Of a stretch of DNA of 64,000 nucleotides, positions 1-11,678 are shown piece by piece. A program made the translations under genes and the position numbers. The stretch's first letter is position 1; every line of letters begins with the position of its first letter. The notes under the pieces are model-generated. The model made no database searches. It saw only the letters and a list, made by a program, of their open reading frames with translations, and was not told where the DNA came from. Where the stretch lies: assembly GCF_001659605.2 (NCBI RefSeq), contig NC_035170.2:2666001-2730000 (forward strand). Reading direction: 5' to 3'. Source of the DNA: Manihot esculenta. Its lineage: Eukaryota; Streptophyta; Magnoliopsida; Malpighiales; Euphorbiaceae.

Positions 1-674
1 ACAAAATATCTAGAAAGTATTGGAGATACGTGAAAATTCTATATATCGAAAAGAACGAAAACTCGATAATATAAGATGAAAAGGAAAAAGAAATATCGAA
101 AAGTATTTTTAGAATTTATTGTAAAAAAGTGAATGAGTTGATATGCCAATGATTAATCTATCTATCTCATTCATTTCTTACAAAGCAAAGAAAATATTTT
201 AAATTATTTTTCTAAATTATACCGAAAGACTAAAATTATATATCTAATTTTAAAAACAGTTTAGATTTAATTTCTACGTGTGCTTATTTTAGTTAATTAC
301 TTTCAGACCGAAAAAGTATCTAATTTTAGTCTATGTGAATTTCAAATGATTTAACGGTTAGTTTTTTCAAAATTATTATAATTAAACTAGCTTTGCAGCT
401 AAGAAAGAAAAGTTTTTTAGACATCTATTTAAAAGATTAAATCTCTTCATAAATGGATAATGAAAAATACAGAATTTTTGAGAGCATTTGATATTTTTGC
501 ATTAAAAGTTTTTCATTCTCGCATCTAATTTTTATTGGCAGATCTTCTTTTTCTCATCCTAATAACATTTCTGTTGTATTTGATAGAGTCATTGAGAGTG
601 TTTTTTTTTTTTAATCAAAACCTATATAAGGTTGATCAAATGTGTGATCATTTGATAGAAATTTTAAGCACCTG
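1..674. other. AT-rich intergenic DNA, nothing recognised
   Basis: The stretch is very AT-rich with many short A and T runs. I see no reading frame of meaningful length, RNA gene or clear repeat boundary. Confidence 0.5.
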
Positions 675-1201
675 TTGAAGTTTAAGGGAGAATTTGAGTG
701 TGAATCAAATGTGTATAGGTTTACAAGCATATAGAAATCTTGCTGGTTGTATGAAAGACTATTCTCTTACTATTAAAAGAGGTCTAATGGAATCAAGACT
801 CAAGGGAGGACCTTGAAAGAGTAGAAGTAGCTAAGTTTGTTGAACCACTATAAAATCTCTGTATTTGATTTTCTTATCTCTAAACTCTTTACTTACAGCT
901 CTCATTATTAATTTGTGATATATGTTTGCAAGTTAGAATTACTATTGATAAGAGTTTGATAAAATTAGCTTGCTATTTTGATATTGTTTTCATCTAATTG
1001 CTTCTATTATTCACTTGAGTATTTGATTTTAATTGATTTTCAAAATTTTTCAAGAAAACATTTGAAAAACTTATTTTAATTTATTATCTTTTCACTTTCA
1101 GAATTAGTAGCCATAAATTTTCATTAAAATTTTGAGTAAAAGCTGAAAAATTGGAAAGTGACCCATTCACCCCTCTTGGTCACTTATATTAGGATAACAC
1201 A
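675..1201 (+). repeat. Decayed copia-type LTR (probable)
   Basis: The block begins near TGTTGAAG and ends at GGATAACACA. It contains the phrases CACTATAAAATCTCTG and CCATTCACCCCTCTTGG shortly before the end, which resemble the R/U5 part of SIRE/Maximus-like Ty1-copia LTRs. No primer binding site or coding region follows, so it is a solo or truncated LTR. The boundaries are approximate and the family assignment rests on remembered motif style. Confidence 0.35.
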
Positions 1202-1266
1202 AAATATAAACTTATTTTTATGCAAATAATTTTTAGAAAACAGTTTTAAAAAGTAAATAACAAAAA

Positions 1267-2071
1267 GGCAAAGGGCCCATTTAAACCCTTCAATAAATAT
1301 CAAAAATCTAGTTAAGTTCTTAAACAAATTTTAGGTCCAATTAGGCTCTCAAACTTAGTAAATAAGACAATTTAACACTAATGTAATAGAAATTTAAAAA
1401 AATTAACCATTAGTAGTATTATGTGGCCGACAACACAGTAGATAGATGTTATCTTTCAATTAATTACTGTTTACTGTTCATATATAGAACAAATATGAAA
1501 TTGCTTACTATTGTTGTCAACGATTTTGGGAGAGAAACAATAAATCAATAGAAGATTAGGAAATTAAAATAGTATCCTTTCTTTTATCGACTCATTCAAT
1601 CCGATTAGAAAGAATGACTCAAGAGTTTATAATATATTTAATAAAAGAGAAGATGCGAAATGCCGTAATCGATTATCTATAAAAATATGGACTATTTAGA
1701 AAGAAAAATATTTAAGAGAAGACGTTTTGGGTGTTCAAATTTTTGGATAAGTAACAAATTGCAATTTCTCAATTTGACTAGAGTTGCAATGGGAGATGAT
1801 AGCGTAGATTCTTTTGCCATCAATTTAGGGATTTTTATTACTCTTAAGATTGAATTTAATTGATTTAGTTAGAGAAGTGGGAAAATGCATCTAAATTTAA
1901 TTGATGTGGGTCAATTTCTGCTTTTTATGTAAACGGTATTAAAATTCTTTTTATATTAGTACTAAATAATTTTATTTAATAAATTTAAAAATCTGATTAT
2001 ACCTAAAATTTATTTAAAAGTTTAATGGGACTTTTAATATTCCTTGAAGAGTCTAAATGATCATTTTACTC
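1267..2071. mobile_element. Foldback MITE, about 0.8 kb, with long terminal inverted repeats
   Basis: The left end (GGCAAAGGGCCCATTTAAAC and about 130 bases on) pairs with the reverse complement of the right end (GAGTAAAATGATCATTTAGAC and on), giving imperfect inverted repeats of about 100-150 bp. Both sides carry ACAAAAA (1260-1266 and 2072-2078), part of a possible 9-bp target duplication. Long inverted repeats plus a roughly 9-bp duplication suggest a Mutator-type MITE. No transposase frame is visible inside. Confidence 0.5.
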
Positions 2072-2196
2072 ACAAAAATAAAATTTTATTTTTATGGATA
2101 AGAGAATGTTTTCTCTACAATTTAATTTATATATCTATCTACCTATAAAATTCATATAGACAAAAATTATAATATATTAAAATTTTAAAATTATAT

Positions 2197-2621
2197 TGAT
2201 AACCGTCGGGTTTCGCACCCCCGTTAAGTTGAATCAAGACCCACAAAAGCAGAGTAGACCTTGAGTTCAGAACGCTCTTAGGCAAGAGCTAGCACGAAAA
2301 TTAGGTCGAGTTGTCTGCGAGCCCAAGCCCAGTAAAGAAGAGGCCGACCCAAGAAAGAGACATGGGGAGAAATGAACAAGTTCCGTCCTTTCGCAGCTCT
2401 ATTCATATGTGCACTGGAAAAAATTAAATGACCGCCTGACATAGGTATGACAACTGATGATACGGGTCTGCCTACAGTGACAGACGTCACTATTGCAGAA
2501 AGGCCGTTAGACGCCATTGGCGAGCAAAAAGGAAAGAATAAAAAGAAAGGAGTACCCCTAAAAGAATCAAGGTTACACACACAAGGAAATCCTATCATCT
2601 GAATCTCAGATAATCACATAT
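2197..2621 (+). repeat. Solo LTR or LTR fragment of the Tat-like (TGAT...ATCA) group
   Basis: It starts TGATAACCGTCGGGTTTCGC, closely resembling the starts of the other Tat-like LTRs here (TGATAACCGGGCC at 36494; TGATGACCGCTGGG read on the minus strand from 5991). It runs to GATAATCA near 2621. The flanking pentamers TATAT and CATAT differ by one base, so a target duplication is possible but unproven. The block is GC-richer than its surroundings. Confidence 0.5.
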
Positions 2622-3119
2622 TATAACTTTTAATTAGTTGAATGGATAAATATATAATATCAGTACAAATTTTCTCAAATTTCATTTAAAAAAAAAACAC
2701 TTTATCATGCTCTGCAATATATAACACGTCTTGAGTAGATTAAAAAGAGAGATAATAGATTAAAAAGGACAAGTCTCTAAGTCACTGCCCGTTATCTCTG
2801 AAACGTAACACAAGGGAAAATAGTGTTGAAGCCATTAAAATCGATGCCTTTGGTCTTTACGGCTATAATTGAGTTTCATAAATATTATATAATTAATTAT
2901 AACCCATTATTTTTCAAATCATATAAATCATTATTTTTATTAATTAAAGTTTAATATTGTAAATTTATTAATATTTAGAATAGTTAAGGGTGTGTTGGGT
3001 TCCACTGCAGGTTCTTGATTTTGGTTTTAAAAAACATAAAATCATTTTCTAAAATGTTTTCAATGGATTAAGAAGGAAACTGAATTTATTATTCAACTAA
3101 TTTTATGCATTTGACAATA

Positions 3120-3279
3120 GAACCCACCACTTTCAATAGACTAGCTAACAACCTCACCAAGCTAAGAGAACTCATTTTAGATGAGGTAAACATGTCCATG
3201 GTCGAAACCTATTTGGTTGATTAATTTGTCGTCTTCTTTTTCATCTCTCCAACTGCACGATTGTGGATTGCAAGGGCAT
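3120..3279 (+). pseudogene. LRR receptor-like protein relic, upstream piece
   Basis: Translation gives receptor-like-protein leucine-rich repeat text: the stretch around NNLTKLRELILDEVNMS, then after a frameshift SSFSSLQLHDCGLQG. These are typical of the extracellular LRR domain of plant RLPs of the Cf/Verticillium-resistance type. The frame is broken by a stop and frameshift around 3215-3235, and the sequence is cut at 3279 by the outer solo LTR. The other half lies at 5992-6408. No start codon or signal peptide is visible upstream. Confidence 0.7.
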
Positions 3280-5991
3280 TGATGATCTGAGATCCAGAGA
3301 AAATAGGTGTAACACCCCGGAAACCGGTACCTCTCTGTAACGGCCCAAAGTGCTCGGCACTAGGATCCAGATCGGCTTAAGGCCGCCTAGACCCGTAGTA
3401 AGTCTGCTATGAACTCTGTGAACCTGATAAAATCACATACATGATCCAACTCGACTACTAACTTTTACTTTAAAATTACCAGACTTAACCTTTTAAAACA
3501 TCAGACATCTCAATCTGAAATAGCCCTCAGGGCTAAACCAGTGATACTCTACCAAGTAACCTCCATGCACTATGCTCTGAAACATAGAACCCACTCTGTA
3601 GGGTCAGCATATCATAAGTTAACCTTGGCTACCATAGAGTCACAGGAATCAAACCTGGTCTTCTCTAATGGCCTCTCTATGGGTCACAGGAATCAAACCT
3701 GGTCTTCCCTCTGCACTGGTCTTGGGTCAAGGGAATTAAACCTTATCTTCCCTCACAGTTATACTTCACTGGGTTTTCGAAACACAACATCTATTAAGTC
3801 TGGTTTGACTCATTTCTCATCAAGAAACATAAAACAGGATGCATGCATACACTAGGGATCCACATACTATAAGGATCAACATACACTATAAGCAAAGCAC
3901 ATTCTAACTCATACATACACTATCTTTACATCTATCTCTTTAAGTTACATCATGTCCACTACTCTATTACACATGCAATACTGGAGCCAACACTCTGATG
4001 CTTCTGACTCCCCAGCTAACTCTGTACCTGCAAAACTGGGATTAAGGGAAAGGGATGAGCTATAAAGCCCAGTGAGTAGAAATACTGAAAACAGTTCATT
4101 CATACGCATTTTATATGAAAATGCATCACAACTCAAACATTTCATATCTTGGATTAGACATGACCTCAAAACTCCCTCGACGGGCTATTGATGTCGCCTT
4201 GGTCCAATCCTCATAAACAATGATAATGCAATGCACCAACTTCGTGATTCTAATGTAATCACCCTATATAAATCATAGCATCCATGATGCATGAACTATG
4301 CTCAAACATTCTGTCTTTCTGTATAAAAAGATTAAGATTAGTTCTACTCACCTCTGCTCCTCTGGCAGATACTGTACTGACTATGCATTCTCTAACTCTG
4401 ATGACCTCCTCGAATTCTCGGGTCCAATCCTACATAAATGGACTCGAATGAGGTGTCAAACATACTCTGAACAACTCTTAAACAATCCCCTATAATCCCC
4501 TCTGAACCTCTGAAAACAATCACATAAATCATGCAAAAGAAGGCTGGACAGAACACATTCGGCGACACCTTCGGCGGCCGAATGTCCTCTCCAGAGCCGA
4601 AACTCATGCATGTTCGGCGGCACCTTCGGCGGCCGAATGTGCATGACAGATCCGAAAGTCCATTCTTTCGGAGACAACCTTAGGCAGCCGAAACTACCTC
4701 CACAAGGGGTTCGGCGGCCGAATCTTTACTTCGGCGGCCGAAGCTGGGTTCTCCAGAAGGCAGAACCTTGCTTCCTCTCATGCACAACCTCTCCAAACTC
4801 ACTCTAACATGCATAACTCAACTCCTCAACTCACATATACTCTGGTATATATGCACAAAGGGTCCAAAACTACCTATTAACCCCAACACAAACATCAAAC
4901 ATAACACATAATCATGCTTCATCATTAAAACATCAAAAACTAACTTAAAACCCTAAGCATGCATCTCTATCCTTCCCTTCCATACACACCTTTCAAAACC
5001 AAAAAAAAGAGCTCAAGATCTTCACTTACCTCTTGATTCAAGAAGCTGAACGATCTGAACTCAACAACTCCCTTCAAACTCTCCAAATTATCAAAACCTC
5101 ACTTTTCTCTCAAAACCCTTCAAAACCTCTTGCAAATGAGCAATCCTCTGCATGAGCTGATTAAAAGCGTGCAGATGAGTCAAGGGAGACGTGGCCTAAC
5201 CTCTGGTCATGATCTGGAGGTGAACACCTGGCCAAACCACGGACTGAAGAGCGTGCACAACTAACCGACCACCTCAGCTTCGGCTGCCGAAACTGCATGC
5301 AAAACCATGCAACTTTCAGGGGCCGAACATAACCTTCGGGGGCCGAACATTGGGCACTTTCGGCGGCCGAACTTACCTTCGGCGGCCGAACCTGGCCTTT
5401 GTCCCCAAAGCCTCACAACTCAATCCTATTCTACTCAAACCTGTAACACACTTTAAAAATCATTAAAACTCGTAACAATCTTTTAGAAAACCTTCACTCT
5501 ACCCTTTGAGAAACCTCTAACATCCTTGAATTCCACCGGACGGTAGGAATTCCGATGCCTGATCTAGCCGGGTATTACAATAGGATTTACAATGGTTGGG
5601 TAAGCTTAGGTGAAGGGAATGTGCTCTCTTTCCTTTATTCCTTTTCTCTTGTCCGTTAGCGATGCCTAACGACATCTCAGCTACAGTGTCACCTGTCTCT
5701 GTCATTCAGGTCCGTACGTACAAAAGTGTCAGACGCTCACTCCGCGCCAGACGGCCATTTAATTCCCCCCGGCGCGCGTCTAAACACTACTGCGAGGTGA
5801 CTGGGCCTGCCGTCCTTTCTCCTGTCACGTTTCAGGGCTGAGCTTGGTATGATAAGGCTGAGGCCCACGAGAGGCCCGACCTCAAGTTTGGGTGGTCCAG
5901 GCCGGTTCATTGAAGAGGCCCCATAACCTTTGGATCGGGTCGCTATCATGGGTAGACCTTATACCGGGGTGGTGAAACCCAGCGGTCATCA
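3280..5991 (-). repeat. Outer Tat-like solo LTR, itself split by a second LTR
   Basis: Read on the minus strand from 5991 it starts TGATGACCGCTGGGTTTCAC and runs to 5580, then resumes at 3307 and ends at 3280. Once the inner element (3308-5579 plus one duplication) is removed, it is about 430 bp. The start is like that of the LTRs at 46640-54029. Flanks are GGCAT (3275-3279) and GGCTT (5992-5996), a 5-bp target duplication with one mismatch. It lies in the LRR relic. Confidence 0.7.
3308..5579 (-). repeat. 2.27-kb solo LTR with TTCGGCGGCCGAA palindromes (copy 1)
   Basis: The + strand begins TGTAACACCCCGG and ends CCGGGTATTACA, with a perfect 5-bp target duplication ATAGG at 3303-3307 and 5580-5584. 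It is the inverted homologue of the element at 33188-35452; the shared block GGATCCAGATCGGCTTAAGG is in both. There is no internal coding domain, primer site or second LTR, so a solo LTR fits best. Clusters of the palindrome TTCGGCGGCCGAA and close variants occur at about 4557-4745 and 5330-5395. A non-autonomous short element is the alternative. Confidence 0.85.
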
Positions 5992-6408
5992 GGCTTGAAC
6001 AGTTTCCAAGGAAGCATCCCCACATCATTTTGGAAGGACAATAGCTTGAGGTATTTGAACTTACATGGCAATCAATTAGGAGGGCGAATTCCACGGTCTA
6101 TTCTCAATTGCAAAAGTTTGCAAGTTTTGGAAATTGGCAACAATGAGATAGATGATACTTTCCCTGTTTTTCTGGAAACTCTTCCACAGCTACAAGTTCT
6201 TGTCCTACGATCCAACAAACTTCATGGATTTCTATTTCTTTCAGTCTTTCGAGTTTCACATAACCAACTCGAAGGACGCATACCTCTTGGCAAACAACTG
6301 GATACCTTTGATAGTAGTTCATATGAAGGAAACTCAGGGTTGTGCTTGTGCGGATTTCTACTGAAAAAAGCATGTGAAGATGGGGAAAGGCAGCCAACAA
6401 CTCTTTAA
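5992..6408 (+). pseudogene. LRR receptor-like protein relic, C-proximal piece
   Basis: The frame encodes consecutive LRRs (FQGSIPTSFWKDNSLRYLNL; then a repeat with LQVLEIGNNEIDD) followed by the juxtamembrane RLP signature with NQLEGRIPLGKQLDTF and NSGLCLCGF. This is the end of the LRR domain and cap of a receptor-like protein. Between SNKLHGF and VSHNQLEG the usual 60-100 residues are missing, and the transmembrane segment and tail are absent after the stop at 6406. It is a deleted gene remnant, continuous with 3120-3279 before insertion. Confidence 0.8.
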
Positions 6409-6979
6409 TCTTTTATTTGATATCATTTATTTTATAAAAAAAAAATTAAATGGATTCTTATAAAATCATATAAAATTTCAACCTATTTTAAAATAAAAAT
6501 TTTAAAAATTAAAAGGAATTTAATTTTCTCATTCTAATAATAAGAAAATTATTAAAAAAGGAATTAAAAGTAAAATGTTGTGGTTTTTAAATTTTCATAA
6601 TTTTTCATTGTTTTAAAAGTATAAAATAAGCAATTGTATCATTAATTTTAATATATATATATATAGACTTAATAATAATTCAACAAAAAAAAATGTAAAA
6701 TAAGAGAATCTAAGATAAAACTATATAGGTCAATCTTGGCAAGGCAAATTCATTTTAACAAAATCTAATACCCTATTTGAAATTTAAAAAAAAATCATAA
6801 GAATGGAATTTAATTAATGTTTTATTATCAATTATTTTGTTTGAAATGAAAATTTTTATTTTTTTGTATTTAAAAATTATTTTTAAAAAAATTAGTAATT
6901 TTATAAAGATTAATTAATTTTTTTTCTAAAATAAACTATGGCAAGCGAAAAGATAATACGAGCCATTATCCATATTAAA
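6409..6979. other. AT-rich flank, no feature found
   Basis: Poly-A/T-rich sequence with a short (TA)n run near 6650-6664. No coding potential or clear repeat structure is visible. Confidence 0.5.
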
Positions 6980-7970
6980 TATAAGACTAAATTATAGTTT
7001 TAGTATTTGAGTTTTAGCGTAATTAATAAATCAACATTTTTAAAATCGAACAATTAAATCTCTTTATAATTAATCCATCCAAATTAATGATTTTTTTGTC
7101 TATAATTTTGTTAGTCAATCGATCAAAACGAAAATAAATATTTTAAATATCTAAAATACTCATAAACACTTAAATTCTTGCTAATATTGGTGAAACATTT
7201 ATATTGAATGAATTATACTTTAATTCTTAAATTTTAGCTTAATTAATGAATAAATTCTTATATTTTTAAAATTGAATTCTTAAATCCCTTTACATTCAAT
7301 CCATTTAATATTATAATTGTTCAATCCATTATAGACATTAGTTCAAATTCCTGAAAGTACAATTTCTTTTTAAAATATTTTTTATAAAAATTTATGATCT
7401 ACTTAATGTTACTTGGTACTATTTAAAAATGGCTGAAATTGTAAATATTTTCTGAAAATTTTAAAGTTATCAAGTACCGAAATATTTTAATGAATAGAAA
7501 TTTAAGGACAAAAAGTGTTTAAAATTAGTTGAATAAGCTAAAATGGACAAAAGTTAATAGGGATTTAAGTGTTTTTTCAAATAAAAAATAAATAATTAAA
7601 ATATTTAAATTTTAATAAATGGGGAAAAATGGATGAAATTCTAACTCTTTAACATTTTTAATTTAAAAATGAGATAATAAAGATATTTCCACGCTTTTAA
7701 TTACAAGAAATGGATGAAAAGATTGAAGTTTGGATAGACTAATTATAGAAGGATTTAAATGTTCAATTTTAAAAAATACAAGGACTAATCTGTTAATTAT
7801 ATTAAAACTCAATAATTAAAGTATAATTTATCCATTTAAAAAGAAAAGAGTAATAAATACATTTTCATATTTTTAATAACAAAAATGAATGGAAAGATTT
7901 TTAATTTGAACGGATTAATTATAAAGTGATTTAAGTGTTTGGTTTTAAAAATACGCTTTAAGACCCATTT
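6980..7970. repeat. Cluster of nested foldback MITEs
   Basis: The segment starting near AAATTATAGTTTTAGTATT (6990) pairs with the reverse complement of the segment ending near 7825 (TCAATAATTAAAGTATAATT). Similar text recurs at about 7195-7320 and 7850-7960, so at least two copies of one long-inverted-repeat family are nested or adjacent. Phrases for unspent inverted repeats, such as TTAAATCCTTCTATAATTAG, recur in both orientations. There are no coding frames. Confidence 0.5.
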
Positions 7971-7974
7971 GGAA

Positions 7975-8470
7975 TCTTCACGGAGAAATAGAACACTACA
8001 CGGATCTGCCCCGTGTTGCTGAGTGATCTTTAGGCTACGCGTGCTTAAACCCGTGCTCCTTTCTATTTCTACTTGGCAGGGCTTTCAGGCTTCACCAGCC
8101 GTGTGCGAATCTTCAAGCTTTCGGGCTACTTTCGCCCTTTAGCCTTCCAGGATTTCGAGCTCTTCAAGCCTTGGCAAGTCTTCGAGCCTTTGGGCTTTCC
8201 TTCTTACTTTGCAATCTTTCGAGCATCCTAGCATTCCTTCTTGCCTTGTAAGCTTTCGAGCATTTGAGTACTCCTTCCTGCTTTGCAAGCTTCCGAGCAC
8301 TCCTTCCTACCTTACAAGCTTTCGAGCATCCAAACACTCCTTCCTACTTGGCTTGGCAGATTGTCCCAGCCAGTCCGACTTCAGCAGTCTTGCCTACTCC
8401 CTTCACCAGCTCATTCGCCAGACTCCAAAACCTTGCTTGACCTACAAATTGGTCATAACTTCCTGATTTG
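7975..8470. repeat. GC-richer block with degenerate tandem repeats
   Basis: From about 8085 to 8345 a unit of roughly 40-45 bp recurs, built around CTTTCGAGCAT and CACTCCTTCCTACCTTGCAAG-like text. The short open frames here merely follow the repeat. The block abuts the truncated end of the copia element and differs in base composition from both sides, suggesting a separate inserted fragment of unknown class. Confidence 0.5.
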
Positions 8471-11225
8471 ACATTGGTTCTTCAATTTCAATCTCTTCTG
8501 TAGATGTGAAGGTAAAAGCCACAGTCTTAGCATCATTATATCTTGAAGGGGGTTTGATTTTTCTTCTACATCTATCCCTTGCAAGCATATAATCACTAAG
8601 ATCTTCTTGCTTGGACTCAACATCTTCCTTCAGTCTTTGTCCCGATTTTGCATCTTTAGTGTTCTTGGATTAATCATTTGAAAGGATGTCATTCTCTTTA
8701 GATCCTGATGAACTCTCAATTATTCTCTGAGGAATTTCACCTTGATCTTTAGTCCTTTCACTGTTATTGTTCCAATGTAGGAACCTGAAGAGTAACAGTC
8801 TCATTCCTGAGATTTTCCCTGTAACCTCTTCCACTTTCTCTTCCTACAAATCCTTGAACAATTGTTCTTCATTGAATTTAACATCTCTGCTAATGACACA
8901 CTTCTTCTCTTCAAACAACCAGATCCTGTAACATTTGATTCCCTGAGGATACCCAATGAATATCCCTTTTCTTGCTCTTGATAACAGTTTACCCTGATTT
9001 GTATGAATGTAAGCCACACAACCAAACATCCTCAGGTGTGAATAAGAAGGCTCAGTCCCTAACCACATCTGTTCTAGAACATTCAACTCTATACAATAGA
9101 TTGAGACTTCTTAATCAGGTACACACAAGTAGATACAGTTTCAGCCTAGAAATTTTGTGACAAACTCGACTCACTGAGCAAGCTTATGACTTTTTCCATT
9201 ATTGTCCTATTCATTCTTTCTATAACACCATTTTGTTGTGGTGTATAAGCACATGTTTTATGTCTCTGGATTCCCTGCTTCTTACAAAATGAATCAAATC
9301 ATTGATTACAGAATTCAAGACCATTGTTTGTACTCAATGTCTTAATCTTCTTTCCTGTCTGATTCTCCACTAAGCATTTCCATTCCACAAACTTCTCAAA
9401 AGTTTCATCCTTTGATTTTAGAAAAAAATCTAAACCTTGCTTGGGTAATTATCAATAAAAGAGATGAAATACTGACATTTTGACAAAGAGGAGAGAATAT
9501 TTGGTGATCTCCATAAATTTGAGTGAATGTAGTCAAGAATTCCCTTTGTTGTATGCTTACCAGTTTTAAAAGACAATCTATGAGATTTACCAAAGACACA
9601 GCTTTCACAGAAACTTAGAGATGATAGTTTGGTACCTTGAAGCAGTTCCTTTTTTACCAAAGTCTCCATTCCCTTCTGACTCATGTGTCCAAGCCTGTTG
9701 TGCCAAAGACAAGTTTGATCCTGAGTAGCCTCGAATGGATTTGTTTCATCAAAAATAGTTTTGCCTTGTAAAACATATAGACCTTTTATCAACTCTCTTT
9801 TCATTATAACTCTGCAACCTTTGACAATCTCCATTATGCCTTTCTCAGCCTTGTATCAGCAATCCTGCAATTCCAATGCACCAAGAGAAATAAGATTTCT
9901 CTTGAGTTAAAGAATGTACCTCACTTGAGTTAACATCACAGTAGAGCCATCATGAATCCTGATTCTCACTATTCCAACTCTTTTGATATTGCAGGTTATG
10001 TTGTTTCCCATCTTGACTCTTCCTCCATCTCTTTCTTCAAATGTGGCAAACCATTCCTTTCCCAGGGTTATGTGGAATGTACAATCTGAATCCAATATCC
10101 ACTGTTCTTTAATCTTTGACTCAATGATGGGCAATACCTCTAAAGTTTCTATAGTAAAAACTTCATAATCTTGCATATTACTGCTTCACCCTTCTCATTT
10201 TGAGAACTCTTCTAACTGTTCTTCCTCGAGTAGTAGTCCTTCTTAAAATGACATTTCTTATCATAATACTAGCATTTTGCTTTGCTCTTAGACTTTAATA
10301 TTACCCTCAATTTGTTCTTGCCACTATTCTTGTTGTCTCTATACTCAGATCTTCCCCTTACTACCAGACCTTCACTCTGATTTCTTATACCTTTATAAGC
10401 ATTGAGTTCTGCTTCTTTGGACCTTACTGCAGTCTTCACCTCTTCAACCATGATATTGGTTCTTGAATACTTCAAAACCTCCCTCAACTGTTCATAATAA
10501 GGAGGTAAAGAATTCAATAAATACATTGCTTGGAATTCTTCCTCCACTTTAACCTACAGATTCTGTAAATCAGACAATATCTTCTGGAAAACGTCCAAGT
10601 TCTCCTTAATAGTCTTGCCCTCATCAATCTTGAAGTCTAAAACCCTCTACATCAGGTACATTCTATTAGGTAAAGATTGTTCCAGGTAGGGTTTCTCTAG
10701 AAGTCTCTAAATCCCAAAAGTAGTCTTTTCATGGATTACTTTTCTAAGAATCTGATCCGAGAGACACAGAACTATCAAGTTCCTAGCCTTTCTACTCCTT
10801 TCTCTTCTTGATCATTTGACTGACTGCTCAATCTCTTTCTCTTTTGATCTTACTACTTGATCCAAGGTAAGAATTGAAGCAATTCCAGAAGATTCTGATG
10901 TTTCAAGAGTTGAAGAAAGAATTCTTTTCTGGATTGGAGTTCCGGGTTTCTTTGGTTCATTTTCTTCCTCAAGATTCCGTGTTCCTGGATCATCATTGAG
11001 AGCATCTTGCAACCCCATAATCTCAAGAATTATCTCGATCTTTTCTTTCTAAAGTATGCAATCTCCTCTCTCATCAAACTTCTCAACATCAAGTTTTTGC
11101 ATTGTCGATACCATTCTTTTCTCAAATAAACTTTCCAAAATTGTGTCAAAAATTGATCGGCGACGAACCTCCCCGCTTAGAAACTAGGGCTCTGATACCA
11201 CTTGTTGCCGCTCTGATACCACTTG
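8471..11225 (-). mobile_element. Decayed Ty1/copia retrotransposon body (gag, protease region, integrase)
   Basis: Reading right to left, a tRNA-Met-type primer site at 11210-11225 is followed by gag (about 11115-10200), including LNSLPPYYEQLREVLK of the UBN2/copia gag family and a damaged zinc knuckle near 10230. A protease-type piece follows (about 10176-9907, with WILDSDCTFHITLGKEWF). Next are the GAG-pre-integrase region (CLWHNRLGHMSQKGMETLVK, 9834-9600), an integrase fragment, and the post-integrase GCVAYIHTNQGK region near 9030. Several frameshifts and stops interrupt it. Reverse transcriptase and RNase H are missing because the element is truncated near 8470. Confidence 0.85.
11210..11225 (-). 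promoter_or_regulatory. Copia primer binding site (tRNA-Met type), with a second copy at 11189-11205
   Basis: The minus strand reads ACAAGTGGTATCAGAGC next to the LTR end, the usual match to initiator tRNA-Met. The same 17 bases recur 21 bp further in, so the site is duplicated in tandem. Confidence 0.75.
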
Positions 11226-11678
11226 TAGTTACTCGAAGCTTAAACTCCGATCTCCGGTGAGCGATGCAATGGAAACAAGATAAAATAAAGAGAAAGAAAG
11301 AACAGAGATGAAGAAGATATACATAGATTTATGAGTTCGGATCGATCTTTAAGGATCATCCTACATCTCGAAAGAAGAAATCTTTTATTCACAATGAGTT
11401 ATAGAGAAAAGAACAAGCTCACAAGTACAAACTCGATTACAATCAACAATGTCAAAGAAAAACAATCTTCGCGCTTTTTTTCTCTTCGTGCACTTTTTCA
11501 TCCCAAAATAGATAAACATTTGTTTTTTAAATAATAGACTTGACAATCTTGGCAATCAAAAGATCAGAATGCATTCTGTTTGTTTAATGAAGCCGTATAA
11601 ACACTTGCATTCCTCTTCTCTTAATACTCTCCCTTTTTGTCCAAAAGTTTCGAACACTTTTAAAAAATTTAAGTGTCA
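11226..11678 (-). repeat. 5' LTR of the copia element
   Basis: On the minus strand the LTR would run from TGACACTTAAATT (11678) to GTAACTACA (11226), directly followed by the primer site. That gives about 450 bp with TG...CA ends. No matching 3' LTR is seen on the left, in keeping with truncation at about 8470. The right boundary is inferred from the TG rule only. Confidence 0.5.

Noticed and set aside
8209..8471. 85-codon frame with FEHPSIPS-type repeats
   Set aside because: It follows the degenerate tandem repeat and has no upstream gene context.
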